Assembly: GCA_014804385.1 (NCBI GenBank)
Contig: JAAUZW010000041.1
Location: 1 to 5,783, forward strand
DNA: 5,783 nt
From: Lachnospiraceae bacterium
Lineage (GTDB): Bacteria > Bacillota > Clostridia > Lachnospirales > Lachnospiraceae
Reading direction: 5' to 3'
The notes under the pieces were generated by a model. It was given only the letters and a program-made list of their open reading frames with translations, searched no databases and was not told the DNA's origin. This document shows, one piece after another, positions 1 through 5,783 of this stretch. A program made the position numbers and the translations under genes. The stretch's first letter is position 1, and each line of letters begins with the position of its first letter.

Positions 1-116
1 ACGATCTCCCCATACTCCGTTGCCACGCAGACCGTATGACATACTCCCGCCGCCGCCAAAAGCTCCGACAGTTTTCTTCCCTCTGTGGTTCCCGCAAACA
101 GTAATATCTCTTTCAC
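1..116 (-). CDS. cbiJ: Cobalt-precorrin-6A reductase, N-terminal part (runs off the left edge)
   Basis: Only the first 38 codons are inside the window. The reading begins VKEILLFAGTTEGRKLSELL (first residue Met in vivo) and continues to a VATEYGE segment at residues 31-37. The hydrophobic strand followed by GTTEGR at residues 9-14 is the nucleotide-binding N-terminus of the CbiJ/CobK precorrin-6 reductase family, and the ATEYG element is also typical. The family reduces (cobalt-)precorrin-6A to 6B with NAD(P)H in the cytoplasm. The GTG start at 116-114 overlaps the TGA of cbiH (GTGA) and is preceded by a strong AGGGAGG at 127-121 with a 4-base spacer, so it is probably translated by coupling to cbiH. 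The position directly after cbiH fits the pathway. Whether the missing C-terminal part is a plain CbiJ or a fusion to another cobalamin enzyme cannot be seen. Confidence 0.9.
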   Translation of the reverse strand, partial: MKEILLFAGTTEGRKLSELLAAAGVCHTVCVATEYGEI

Positions 117-853
117 TTTTCCTCCCTGTAATATCCTCGCTTCGTAATCAGCTTGCCGTCTATGAGCTCAGATTCGGAATTCCCGATAAAAACCGTGGTA
201 AACATATTTACCTCTCTGTTCCGCAATTCATTCAAGGTACAGGTTTCCGTTTTGGTTCCCTCTCTCCCGATATTTTCCACATAACCGCAGACCCGCTCCT
301 CTTTGATACCGGCAAGCAGAATATCACAGGCCCGCATCAGATAATCTTTCCTTTTATGACTGGAAGGATTGTAAAGTACAATGACAAAATCTCCCTCTGC
401 GGCTGCCCTCAATCTCTTTTCGATCTTTTCCCACGGTGTCAGCAAGTCGCTCAGGCTGATCACGCAAAAATCATGATTGATGGGTGCTCCCAGAACCGCC
501 GCTCCGCTACAGGCCGCCGTGATTCCGGGAACCACCACAAGCTCTGTTTCCGGATATTCCTTCCCGATCTCATACATCAGAGACGCCATACCATAGACGC
601 CCGCATCTCCGCTGCAGATCAGCGCCACATTTTTGCCTTTCTCGGATTCTCGAAAACAGATTCTGCACCGTTGCTCTTCCTGACGCATTGGAGTGGATAA
701 CAATTCCTTGGCACGGAAGCGTTCGTCCAGCAACTGCAAATACACGGTATAGCCGACGATGACGTCAGCCCGTTCCAATACACCCAGCGCCTCGCCTGTC
801 ATTAATTCCTCCCGGCCCGGTCCCATTCCTACAATATAAATTTTATTTGTCAT
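113..853 (-). CDS. cbiH: Cobalt-precorrin-3 C17-methyltransferase (ring contraction enzyme)
   Basis: This 246-residue protein is of normal length for CbiH/CobJ, an SAM-dependent tetrapyrrole methylase. CbiH methylates C17 of cobalt-precorrin-3 and contracts the macrocycle to give cobalt-precorrin-4, whose ring A carries a delta-lactone. Visible family marks are the N-terminal strand and glycine loop IYIVGMGPG (residues 5-13), the SAM-site motif SGDAGVYGMA (81-90), VVPGITAACSGAA (107-119), and the CbiH-specific HDFCVISLSDLLTPWE (127-142) followed by a YNPSS segment (161-165). I chose ATG 853-851 over an in-frame ATG at 871. The first overlaps the cbiG stop as ATGA, has GGTGGA at 865-860 with a 6-base spacer, and places the conserved strand at the very N-terminus, whereas the upstream ATG only adds six residues. 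The 3' end overlaps cbiJ by four bases. No frameshift or missing motif is seen. Confidence 0.96.
   Translation of the reverse strand: MTNKIYIVGMGPGREELMTGEALGVLERADVIVGYTVYLQLLDERFRAKELLSTPMRQEEQRCRICFRESEKGKNVALICSGDAGVYGMASLMYEIGKEYPETELVVVPGITAACSGAAVLGAPINHDFCVISLSDLLTPWEKIEKRLRAAAEGDFVIVLYNPSSHKRKDYLMRACDILLAGIKEERVCGYVENIGREGTKTETCTLNELRNREVNMFTTVFIGNSESELIDGKLITKRGYYREEK
121..127 (-). promoter_or_regulatory. Ribosome binding site for the GTG start of cbiJ
   Basis: AGGGAGG sits inside the last codons of cbiH, 4 bases before GTG 116-114. It supports a GTG start overlapping the cbiH stop. The spacer is a little short, but the match is strong. Confidence 0.7.
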
Positions 854-1911
854 ATAAATTCCACCGTCCATTCTCTTTTAGAGACCGCGATCGTCATACC
901 ATTCTCCGCGCTTTTCCTGCAAATCAGTTCTCCTCCAAGATCACAGGCTTTCAACGCCGCTCTCTCACATACATTGTCAACGCCCACCTGTCCTTTTACA
1001 AAAGCGGACTTTTGAAACTCTCCCTTTACTTGCTGCAACTGTGCCGCCGTATAAGTGAGAAACAAAACGCCTTTTCTCCGGCACCATTCAATCAACCCCG
1101 GTTCTTCACACTTCTGGGAAATGGAAGCGAGCGCATAAATCTGTGTATCCAATATGTCCAATTCTTGCAGTTTCTTTTCGATAAAATCATTGATCTCGTC
1201 TACAGTCTTCCCTTTCTTACATCCCATCCCGATAATATACTCTTTTGGCTTTAAAAAAATTGCCGTCTCAAATCCAGTCTCCTGGGAGGAGATCAAAACG
1301 TCAACAGGTTCTGTGGGCGGATATGGTAACAGCCTCACGCCCTCCGGCATATGAGCTAAATTGCCGTGCCCCGATTCCAGTGAGATCGTAATTTCTTTTC
1401 CCGCCAGCGCTTTTGACGAAACCTTTACAATACCCTCTTTATTCCTGATCGCAAGATGATTTCTTTTGGCAAACAGATCCACCGCAAATTTTTCATTTAA
1501 ATCCGTCGCCGTCGTGATTACCGGTTCTGCGCCTGTAAGCTTTGCAAAATACTCCGCCAGCTCATTCGCGCCGCCCATATGTCCGGCTAAAATGGGAATA
1601 ATATACTTCCCTTTTTCATCCATAACAAGCACCGGGGTATCCTGCAGCTTGTCCGTAATTGAGGGAGCAATCGCCCTGACTGCGATACCACAGGCACCGA
1701 TAAACAACAGGGCGTTCTTTTCCTGCATCTGCTTTTCTGTCCACTCCCGCAGCGGAGCCGTCACATATTCAACGGACGATGAAACGGCATCTTCTGCACA
1801 GACCCGACATTTGGTGTACAATCTGTTTTCCTGTTTTTCCCTCAGCATTTCCTCGATTTTTTCGGAAAGCGCTCTTCCCTGATCCGTAAAGCTGATGATA
1901 CTTAGTTTCAC
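850..1911 (-). CDS. cbiG: Cobalt-precorrin-5A hydrolase
   Basis: This 353-residue protein is of full CbiG length. CbiG opens the ring A delta-lactone of cobalt-precorrin-5A and releases the two-carbon fragment as acetaldehyde, giving cobalt-precorrin-5B. It is diagnostic of the anaerobic pathway. The N-terminal domain carries GACGIAVRAIAP (residues 72-83) and PILAGHMGGANELA (106-119). A linker/central region follows at about 130-220. The C-terminal CbiG domain starts with the IIGMGCKKGK segment (226-235) and includes GVDNVCERAAL (310-320). The start is GTG at 1911-1909, overlapping the cbiF stop (GTGA), with GGAAGGG at 1926-1920 and an 8-base spacer. No in-frame ATG lies near enough to keep the N-terminal strand. 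A CxxC pair at residues 35-38 lies in the poorly conserved N-terminal stretch, and I attach no function to it. The stop overlaps the cbiH start by four bases. Confidence 0.96.
   Translation of the reverse strand: MKLSIISFTDQGRALSEKIEEMLREKQENRLYTKCRVCAEDAVSSSVEYVTAPLREWTEKQMQEKNALLFIGACGIAVRAIAPSITDKLQDTPVLVMDEKGKYIIPILAGHMGGANELAEYFAKLTGAEPVITTATDLNEKFAVDLFAKRNHLAIRNKEGIVKVSSKALAGKEITISLESGHGNLAHMPEGVRLLPYPPTEPVDVLISSQETGFETAIFLKPKEYIIGMGCKKGKTVDEINDFIEKKLQELDILDTQIYALASISQKCEEPGLIEWCRRKGVLFLTYTAAQLQQVKGEFQKSAFVKGQVGVDNVCERAALKACDLGGELICRKSAENGMTIAVSKREWTVEFI
860..865 (-). promoter_or_regulatory. Ribosome binding site that decides the cbiH start
   Basis: GGTGGA is 6 bases upstream of ATG 853-851 and lies inside the 3' end of cbiG. 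It favours this start over the in-frame ATG at 871-869, and the chosen ATG shares bases with the cbiG TGA. Confidence 0.65.
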
Positions 1912-2678
1912 TGCGATATCCCTTCCTTTTTCTCCCGAAACGCTGTCGAAAAATCAGCCGCATACAGCCTTGATCTTTCATAATGCCGATGCGCGATCAC
2001 ATCCCCCACCAGCACCAGTGCTGTGTTGGTAATCCCATGCTTCACCGATGTGTCAAAGAGTGTCTCAATCGTACAGACATAGGCTTCTTCCTCATTCCAC
2101 GTTGCCTTATAAACCAGTGCCGCCGGCGTTGTCTTCTCATAGCCGCCCTCAAGCAGCCGTTTACCCAGCTCCTCTATCATTCCTGCACTTAAGTAAATCG
2201 CCATAGACGCCCGATGAGCCGCAAACCGCTCTATGCTCTCTCTCTCCGGCACTTTGGTCCTGCCCTCCATCCTTGTAATGATCAGCGACTGGGAAATGCC
2301 CGGTAGTGTATATTCCAGATTCAGAGACGATGCCGCCCCAAAACAAGCGCTTACTCCCGGACAACTCTCATAAGAAATACCCCGCCTGTCCAACTCGTCC
2401 ATCTGTTCTCTGACCGCCCCGTAGATACTGGGATCGCCCGTGTGGAGCCGAACCGTTGTCTTTCCCTTTTCTTCCGCGATGCATAAAGTGTGAATCACTT
2501 CCTCCAACGTCATTTCTGCACTGTTATAAATCTCACATTCCCTTTTCGCATACCGGAGCAATTCAGGATTGACCAAAGACCCGGCATAGATAATGACATC
2601 CGCCTGCTCCAGCAAACGCGCACCCCTGACTGTTATTAAATCTACTGCCCCTGTTCCTGCTCCAACAAAGTGAACCAT
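1908..2678 (-). CDS. cbiF: Cobalt-precorrin-4 C11-methyltransferase
   Basis: This 256-residue protein matches the usual length of CbiF/CobM, an SAM-dependent methylase that adds the C11 methyl to cobalt-precorrin-4 and gives cobalt-precorrin-5A. Visible marks are the N-terminal strand and loop HFVGAGTGAVDLITVRG (residues 3-19), YAGSLVNPELL (31-41), the SAM-site motif RLHTGDPSIYGA (77-88), the PGVSACFGAA stretch (107-116) and the CbiF-specific TRMEGRTKVPE (135-145). These together distinguish it from CbiH and CbiL. The ATG at 2678-2676 lies inside the cbiD 3' end in a different frame, with AAAGGGG at 2692-2686 and a 7-base spacer, so its binding site is within cbiD coding sequence. This is the only long overlap in the operon (37 bases). 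Its stop shares bases with the GTG of cbiG. Confidence 0.97.
   Translation of the reverse strand: MVHFVGAGTGAVDLITVRGARLLEQADVIIYAGSLVNPELLRYAKRECEIYNSAEMTLEEVIHTLCIAEEKGKTTVRLHTGDPSIYGAVREQMDELDRRGISYESCPGVSACFGAASSLNLEYTLPGISQSLIITRMEGRTKVPERESIERFAAHRASMAIYLSAGMIEELGKRLLEGGYEKTTPAALVYKATWNEEEAYVCTIETLFDTSVKHGITNTALVLVGDVIAHRHYERSRLYAADFSTAFREKKEGISQ
1920..1926 (-). promoter_or_regulatory. Ribosome binding site for the GTG start of cbiG
   Basis: GGAAGGG lies within the 3' end of cbiF, 8 bases before GTG 1911-1909. It supports the non-ATG start that overlaps the cbiF stop codon. Confidence 0.7.
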
Positions 2679-3754
2679 TCTTTCGCCCCTTTACTCTTTG
2701 CCAATTCTCCAAACGCATTGTCATACAAAATACAGTCAATCTTCATTTTTCCGCCGGCACGATTCTCTGTATAATAGCAAACACGCTCTGCGATGCGGTT
2801 CATCACCATCTGCAGCTTCCCGCTCGCTTCTAAAACAGGAATTGCCTCCTGTGTGGTCACGCATTCTAATATTTTACAAACCTGCCGGGAATCCATTTGT
2901 TCCCTCACTGCAAAGGCGGCGAGCAGTTCCATCCGGCAATCCGCTTCCCTGGAGTGTGTGTTCATAATGCCACCGGCCACTTTGATCAATTTGCCGACAT
3001 GTCCTGTTAAGAGCATCTTCCGAAATCCTGCTTCCACTGCCATGTCAATTGTGGCTCCGATAAAATTACTGCACTTCACACTTCTGTCCAAATCATAGCC
3101 ATAGGTCTTTTTCATAAAATCCAGACCGTAATTGCCCGGTGAGACCACCACATAATCAAAGCCTTCCTCTCTTCTCTGACGCAGTTCTATCCTGATCGTA
3201 TCCAACAACGCCTGACTGCTCATAGGCTCCACGATGCCGCTCGTCCCTAATATGGAAATACCGCCCACGATGCCAAGTCTGGGATTAAAAGTATGTGCCG
3301 CCAGTTTTTCTCCCTCCGGCACCGAAATCTCGATTCTCAGGCCGCCTGTATAATCCGCGATCCGACAGACTTCTTCGACCTCCTTCTCTATCATTTCTCT
3401 CGGAACATGATTGATCGCCGCATTTCCTATCGGCTGGTCAAGCCCCTTTCTGGTCACTCTCCCCACGCCCGCTCCGCCTTCTATCCGCAATTGGGAATTC
3501 ATTTCCTCTTCATAAGAAACCTTGGCATAGATCCATGCGCCCGTCGTAATGTCCGGATCATCCCCGCCATCTTTTTCTACTGCACAGCTCACCTCGGTTT
3601 CTCCTCGGCTGATATCCAGAATTTTTGCATGATATGGGATGCCCTTTGGCGTCTCAATGGTAATCTCTTTTTTGACTATTCCGGTCAACAACATATATGC
3701 CGCAGCTTTTGCTGCCGCCGCCGCACAACTTCCGGTGGTAAAACCGTATCGCAT
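2642..3754 (-). CDS. cbiD: Cobalt-precorrin-5B C1-methyltransferase
   Basis: This 370-residue protein is of normal CbiD length. CbiD catalyses SAM-dependent C1 methylation of cobalt-precorrin-5B to cobalt-precorrin-6A and is structurally unrelated to the other corrin methylases of the pathway. The start RYGFTTGSCAAAAAKAA (residues 2-18) is the family hallmark. KDGGDDPDITTG (61-72), GGAGVGRVTRKGL (93-105), NPRLGIVGGISILGTSGIV (157-175) and GHVGKLIKVAGGIMNTHS (251-268) are further conserved blocks. The ATG at 3754-3752 sits 42 bases after the cbiC stop, with a G-rich site (GGGGG at 3768-3764) 9 bases upstream. An ATG at 3770-3768 is out of frame. The last 37 bases overlap cbiF. Its gene neighbour downstream is cbiF rather than cbiE, cbiT or cbiL. 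Confidence 0.97.
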   Translation of the reverse strand: MRYGFTTGSCAAAAAKAAAYMLLTGIVKKEITIETPKGIPYHAKILDISRGETEVSCAVEKDGGDDPDITTGAWIYAKVSYEEEMNSQLRIEGGAGVGRVTRKGLDQPIGNAAINHVPREMIEKEVEEVCRIADYTGGLRIEISVPEGEKLAAHTFNPRLGIVGGISILGTSGIVEPMSSQALLDTIRIELRQRREEGFDYVVVSPGNYGLDFMKKTYGYDLDRSVKCSNFIGATIDMAVEAGFRKMLLTGHVGKLIKVAGGIMNTHSREADCRMELLAAFAVREQMDSRQVCKILECVTTQEAIPVLEASGKLQMVMNRIAERVCYYTENRAGGKMKIDCILYDNAFGELAKSKGAKEWFTLLEQEQGQ

Positions 3755-3796
3755 TCCTCTCTTCCCCCATATGTGAGCCTGACTTTTTCTGCCGGT

Positions 3797-4438
3797 TTAG
3801 AAGTTCTTCTCACACGAATATAAAACCGCATTGCAGATTGCCGCCGCAATCGTACTCCCGCCTTTTCTTCCTCTGTTGATGATGTAGGGAATCTCTGTTT
3901 TCAGAATCAACTCTTTTGCCGCCTCCACATTCACAAATCCCACCGGAACACCAATAATAAAGGCTGGTTTCCAATCTCCCTTGTCTGCCATTTCATGCAG
4001 TTTTATCAGCGCCGTCGGTGCATTGCCGATGGCAAAGATCACCGGCTTCTCTATCGCTGCCGCCATCTCCATGCTGACAGCCGCCCGTGTCATATTCCTC
4101 TGCTTCGCCAGACGTACTGTTTCCTCCTGTGCCATAAAACAATGTGCTTCTCCGCCGAATCCGGCAAGTACCTTTTTATTGATTCCCGCAAGTGTCATAT
4201 TGGTATCTGTTACAATATCGGCCCCATTTCTGATCAGTTCTTTCAGGATCGAAACCGCTCCTTCTGAAAAGCAGAGCGTTTCCGCATAGTCAAAATCCGC
4301 GCTGGTATGTATGACCCGTTTTGTGACAGCCTCTTCCTCTGCCGGAAGACGAATCCCTCGTCCTAACAGTTCCTCGCTGATGATCTCAAAACTTCGTTTT
4401 TCAATTTCTTCCGGCAGTACATATTCTATCTCTTTCAT
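3797..4438 (-). CDS. cbiC: Cobalt-precorrin-8 methylmutase
   Basis: This 213-residue protein matches CbiC/CobH, which moves the C11 methyl of (cobalt-)precorrin-8 to C12 to give cobyrinate, the last step of corrin ring synthesis. The conserved catalytic histidine is probably His44 in the motif VIHTSADFDYAE (residues 42-53). TDTNMTLAGI (77-86) and IGNAPTAL (137-144), followed by the GVPVGFVNVEAAKE block (163-176) and NRGRKGGSTIAAA (188-200), are strong family blocks. The ATG at 4438-4436 is preceded by GGAGG at 4449-4445 with a 6-base spacer, within the 19-base gap after cobD. The protein is soluble and the reading frame is intact. As in many anaerobic operons, cbiC stands directly before cbiD although its reaction comes several steps later. 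Confidence 0.97.
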   Translation of the reverse strand: MKEIEYVLPEEIEKRSFEIISEELLGRGIRLPAEEEAVTKRVIHTSADFDYAETLCFSEGAVSILKELIRNGADIVTDTNMTLAGINKKVLAGFGGEAHCFMAQEETVRLAKQRNMTRAAVSMEMAAAIEKPVIFAIGNAPTALIKLHEMADKGDWKPAFIIGVPVGFVNVEAAKELILKTEIPYIINRGRKGGSTIAAAICNAVLYSCEKNF

Positions 4439-4457
4439 TTGAAACCTCCAGCTCCGG

Positions 4458-5480
4458 CTAGTCGATTCCCATTGCTCTTAATAAGATCTCATTCTCTTTT
4501 CTGTTTTTCACTGCAATCCGATAAAATCCCTGATGTAATCCCCTGAAATTGCTGCAATCCCTGATCAGGATTCCCTTTTCTAATAACCTCACATATAAAG
4601 GTTCCTGACTATAGAGCAAAATAAAATTTGCTTTCGACGGAAATACCACAAATCCCTTTTCACGGAAACCTTCTTCTAAAAACCGCCGCTCCTTCGCAAT
4701 ATACTGCTCCGTTTGGCAGATAAACTCTGCCTGTTCTGCACAGATACAGCCTGCTTCCTGTGCAAAGCCGGAAAGATTCCACTCCGGAAGCTGTCCTGCG
4801 ATTCCCGCAAGAAGTGGCTGATTCTTACACACCAGATATCCCAGTCGGACGCCGGGAATCGAAAAAATTTTGGTAAACGATCCGACAAGAAGCAGATTAT
4901 CAAACTCTTCTATTTCGGAAAGCATGGAAAATCCATTTCCGCTAAAAGCAATAAAGCTTTCATCCAATACCACATAAATCCCTTTTTTTTTTTTTTTCCG
5001 CAAAAGAGCTTTCATAAACTCCCTGTCCTTAAAGCTGCCGTCTGGATTATTCGGATTGGCCAAAAAAAGAAGTTCCACATCTTCTGTCAAAACAGAAGTA
5101 ATTTCTTCCGTCACACAAAAGTCGTTTTCCTCTTTCGTTTCATAAAATATAATTTCACTTTCCGCCGCTTTAGCTGCGTATTCATAGCCGTAAAAAGACG
5201 GCACGGGTATCACGGTTTTCTTCGGTTTGATCCCATGAACCGCAGCCATAAAAAGCTCCGACGCTCCATTTCCGAACAGTAAATATTCTTTCGGCACCGC
5301 AAGAAAACCACTGACAGAATTTTTCAACTTCTCTGCCTCCCTATCCGGGTAAACGTCACACCTTTCCACTGCTCGGTACAATGCAATCTTCACCGCATCC
5401 GGCACCCCCAGTGGATTGACATTGATGGAAAAATCCAGCTTTATACGATTCCTGTAGATATCGCCGCCGTGAATATTCAT
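4458..5480 (-). CDS. cobD: L-threonine-O-3-phosphate decarboxylase (PLP-dependent, aminotransferase class I/II fold)
   Basis: CobD decarboxylates L-threonine phosphate to (R)-1-aminopropan-2-ol phosphate, the arm that CbiB joins to the corrin. The 340-residue form has HGGDIY (4-9), FSINVNPLGVP (17-27), a cofactor-phosphate loop GNGASE (70-75), ANPNNPDG (141-148), the cofactor-ring aspartate in VVLDES (Asp173), the probable Schiff-base lysine Lys204 in SFTKIFSIPGVRLGY (201-215) and a C-terminal YRIAV (320-324) whose Arg321 probably holds the substrate carboxylate. These fit CobD; the related HisC (histidinol-phosphate aminotransferase) is less likely given the N-terminal HGG and the neighbours. 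The start at 5480-5478 has AAGGAG with an 8-base spacer; longer in-frame starts at 5525 and 5558 exist. There is no attached threonine kinase domain, so the kinase must be elsewhere. Codons for residues 162-166 form an A15 run (five Lys), which is frameshift-prone but in frame here. Confidence 0.94.
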   Translation of the reverse strand: MNIHGGDIYRNRIKLDFSINVNPLGVPDAVKIALYRAVERCDVYPDREAEKLKNSVSGFLAVPKEYLLFGNGASELFMAAVHGIKPKKTVIPVPSFYGYEYAAKAAESEIIFYETKEENDFCVTEEITSVLTEDVELLFLANPNNPDGSFKDREFMKALLRKKKKKGIYVVLDESFIAFSGNGFSMLSEIEEFDNLLLVGSFTKIFSIPGVRLGYLVCKNQPLLAGIAGQLPEWNLSGFAQEAGCICAEQAEFICQTEQYIAKERRFLEEGFREKGFVVFPSKANFILLYSQEPLYVRLLEKGILIRDCSNFRGLHQGFYRIAVKNRKENEILLRAMGID

Positions 5481-5488
5481 CCTGTAAT

Positions 5489-5494
5489 CTCCTT
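5489..5494 (-). promoter_or_regulatory. Ribosome binding site that decides the cobD start
   Basis: AAGGAG lies 8 bases upstream of ATG 5480-5478 and is the best Shine-Dalgarno match in the cbiB-cobD junction. It supports the 340-residue CobD, which starts one turn before the conserved HGG motif. The upstream in-frame ATG at 5525-5523 has only a weak purine stretch before it. Confidence 0.75.
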
Positions 5495-5524
5495 TTTCTG
5501 CCACCTTCCCACACAAATCGCACA

Positions 5525-5783
5525 TCAAACCGTAAATCCATCTAAAATCACCATACAAAACGCCAGAAACAACAGGCAGACTATTTCACACAGCCACGCC
5601 GCAACATACAACAGACGATTTACCCGTTTGATATCTTCATACGACGCCTCTCGCAATGCATCCCCAATATATGGCTTCCTGACCATTTCCCCAAAGTAAC
5701 TGGTATCTCCCGCAAGCCGGATTCCAAGCGCACCGGCACATACCGATTCTGTCTGTGCTGCATTGGGACTCGCATGCTTCCTG
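5525..5783 (-). CDS. cbiB: Adenosylcobinamide-phosphate synthase, C-terminal part (runs off the right edge)
   Basis: The last 85 residues are inside the window, ending at TGA 5527-5525. The segment HASPNAAQTESVCAGALGIR, followed by LAGDTSYFGEMV and KPYIGDALRE, is the highly conserved C-terminal cytoplasmic block of CbiB/CobD-type integral membrane synthases. A hydrophobic stretch close to the C-terminus (about the last 30 residues, from LLYVAAWLCEIV on) is the final membrane segment. CbiB condenses adenosylcobyric acid with (R)-1-aminopropan-2-ol phosphate to give adenosylcobinamide phosphate at the membrane. Its neighbour cobD makes that second substrate, so the pair is functionally matched. 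The start, most of the membrane segments and the promoter lie outside the window. The naming can confuse: CbiB is called CobD in the Pseudomonas scheme, while the cobD gene next door follows the Salmonella scheme. Confidence 0.95.
   Translation of the reverse strand, partial: RKHASPNAAQTESVCAGALGIRLAGDTSYFGEMVRKPYIGDALREASYEDIKRVNRLLYVAAWLCEIVCLLFLAFCMVILDGFTV

Noticed and set aside
20..700. A 226-codon open frame on the plus strand, with further plus-strand frames at 847-1254, 1466-1882, 3293-3823 and 4713-5282
   Set aside because: They lie antisense to well-supported cbiH, cbiG, cbiD and cobD, have no recognisable domains and no consistent binding sites. Their translations look like reverse-complement composition rather than protein.
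1769..1981. Minus-strand frames at 1769-1981, 2161-2364, 4676-4903 and 5356-5541
   Set aside because: They are out-of-frame shadows inside cbiG/cbiF, cbiF and cobD, whose own frames are intact and carry all expected motifs. I saw no sign of a frameshift that would make these fragments of real genes.
3755..3796. The 42-base cbiC-cbiD gap as a promoter, attenuator or terminator
   Set aside because: I see no stem-loop with a T run and no convincing -35/-10 pair. Its content is explained by the cbiD ribosome binding site, and the out-of-frame ATG at 3770 leads to no recognisable product.
4983..4997. T15 run on the plus strand as a rho-independent terminator for plus-strand transcription
   Set aside because: No GC-rich stem-loop precedes it on the plus strand, and no plus-strand gene exists to be terminated. 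It is the complement of lysine codons in cobD.
5481..5524. The 44-base cbiB-cobD gap as a riboswitch or promoter
   Set aside because: It is far too short for a cobalamin riboswitch, has no B12-box-like conserved sequence that I can see, and holds only the cobD ribosome binding site.

Overview
The window is one uninterrupted stretch of an anaerobic (early cobalt insertion) cobalamin biosynthesis operon, with every gene on the minus strand, so transcription runs from the right edge to the left. The order of transcription is cbiB (3' part only), cobD, cbiC, cbiD, cbiF, cbiG, cbiH, cbiJ (5' part only). CbiD and CbiG mark the oxygen-independent route. Strong purine-rich ribosome binding sites, moderate GC by eye, tight gene packing and the protein style suggest an anaerobic Firmicute of the Clostridia (Lachnospiraceae-like). 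That placement is inference; no phylogenetic marker is present.

Region by region: 5783-5525 holds the C-terminal 85 residues of the membrane protein CbiB. 5480-4458 is the threonine-phosphate decarboxylase CobD. 4438-3797 is CbiC. 3754-2642 is CbiD. 2678-1908 is CbiF, which overlaps cbiD by 37 bases. 1911-850 is CbiG, with a GTG start overlapping the cbiF stop. 853-113 is CbiH, with an ATG overlapping the cbiG stop. 116-1 is the N-terminus of CbiJ, with a GTG start overlapping the cbiH stop. The only gaps between genes are 44, 19 and 42 bases. None holds a convincing promoter, terminator or riboswitch, so the control region must lie beyond the right edge.

How the genes work together: CbiH (ring contraction, C17 methylation), CbiF (C11), CbiG (lactone opening, loss of the C2 fragment), CbiD (C1) and CbiJ (reduction) are five consecutive steps from cobalt-precorrin-3 to cobalt-precorrin-6B. 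CbiC closes the corrin pathway by making cobyrinate. CobD makes (R)-1-aminopropan-2-ol phosphate, and CbiB attaches it to adenosylcobyric acid. Absent from the window are CbiL, CbiE/CbiT, the cobalt chelatase, CbiA, CbiP and the nucleotide-loop genes. I see no novel system. The points most worth a second look are an A15 tract inside cobD, the choice of cobD start, and the absence of cbiE/T/L from their frequent place between cbiD and cbiF.
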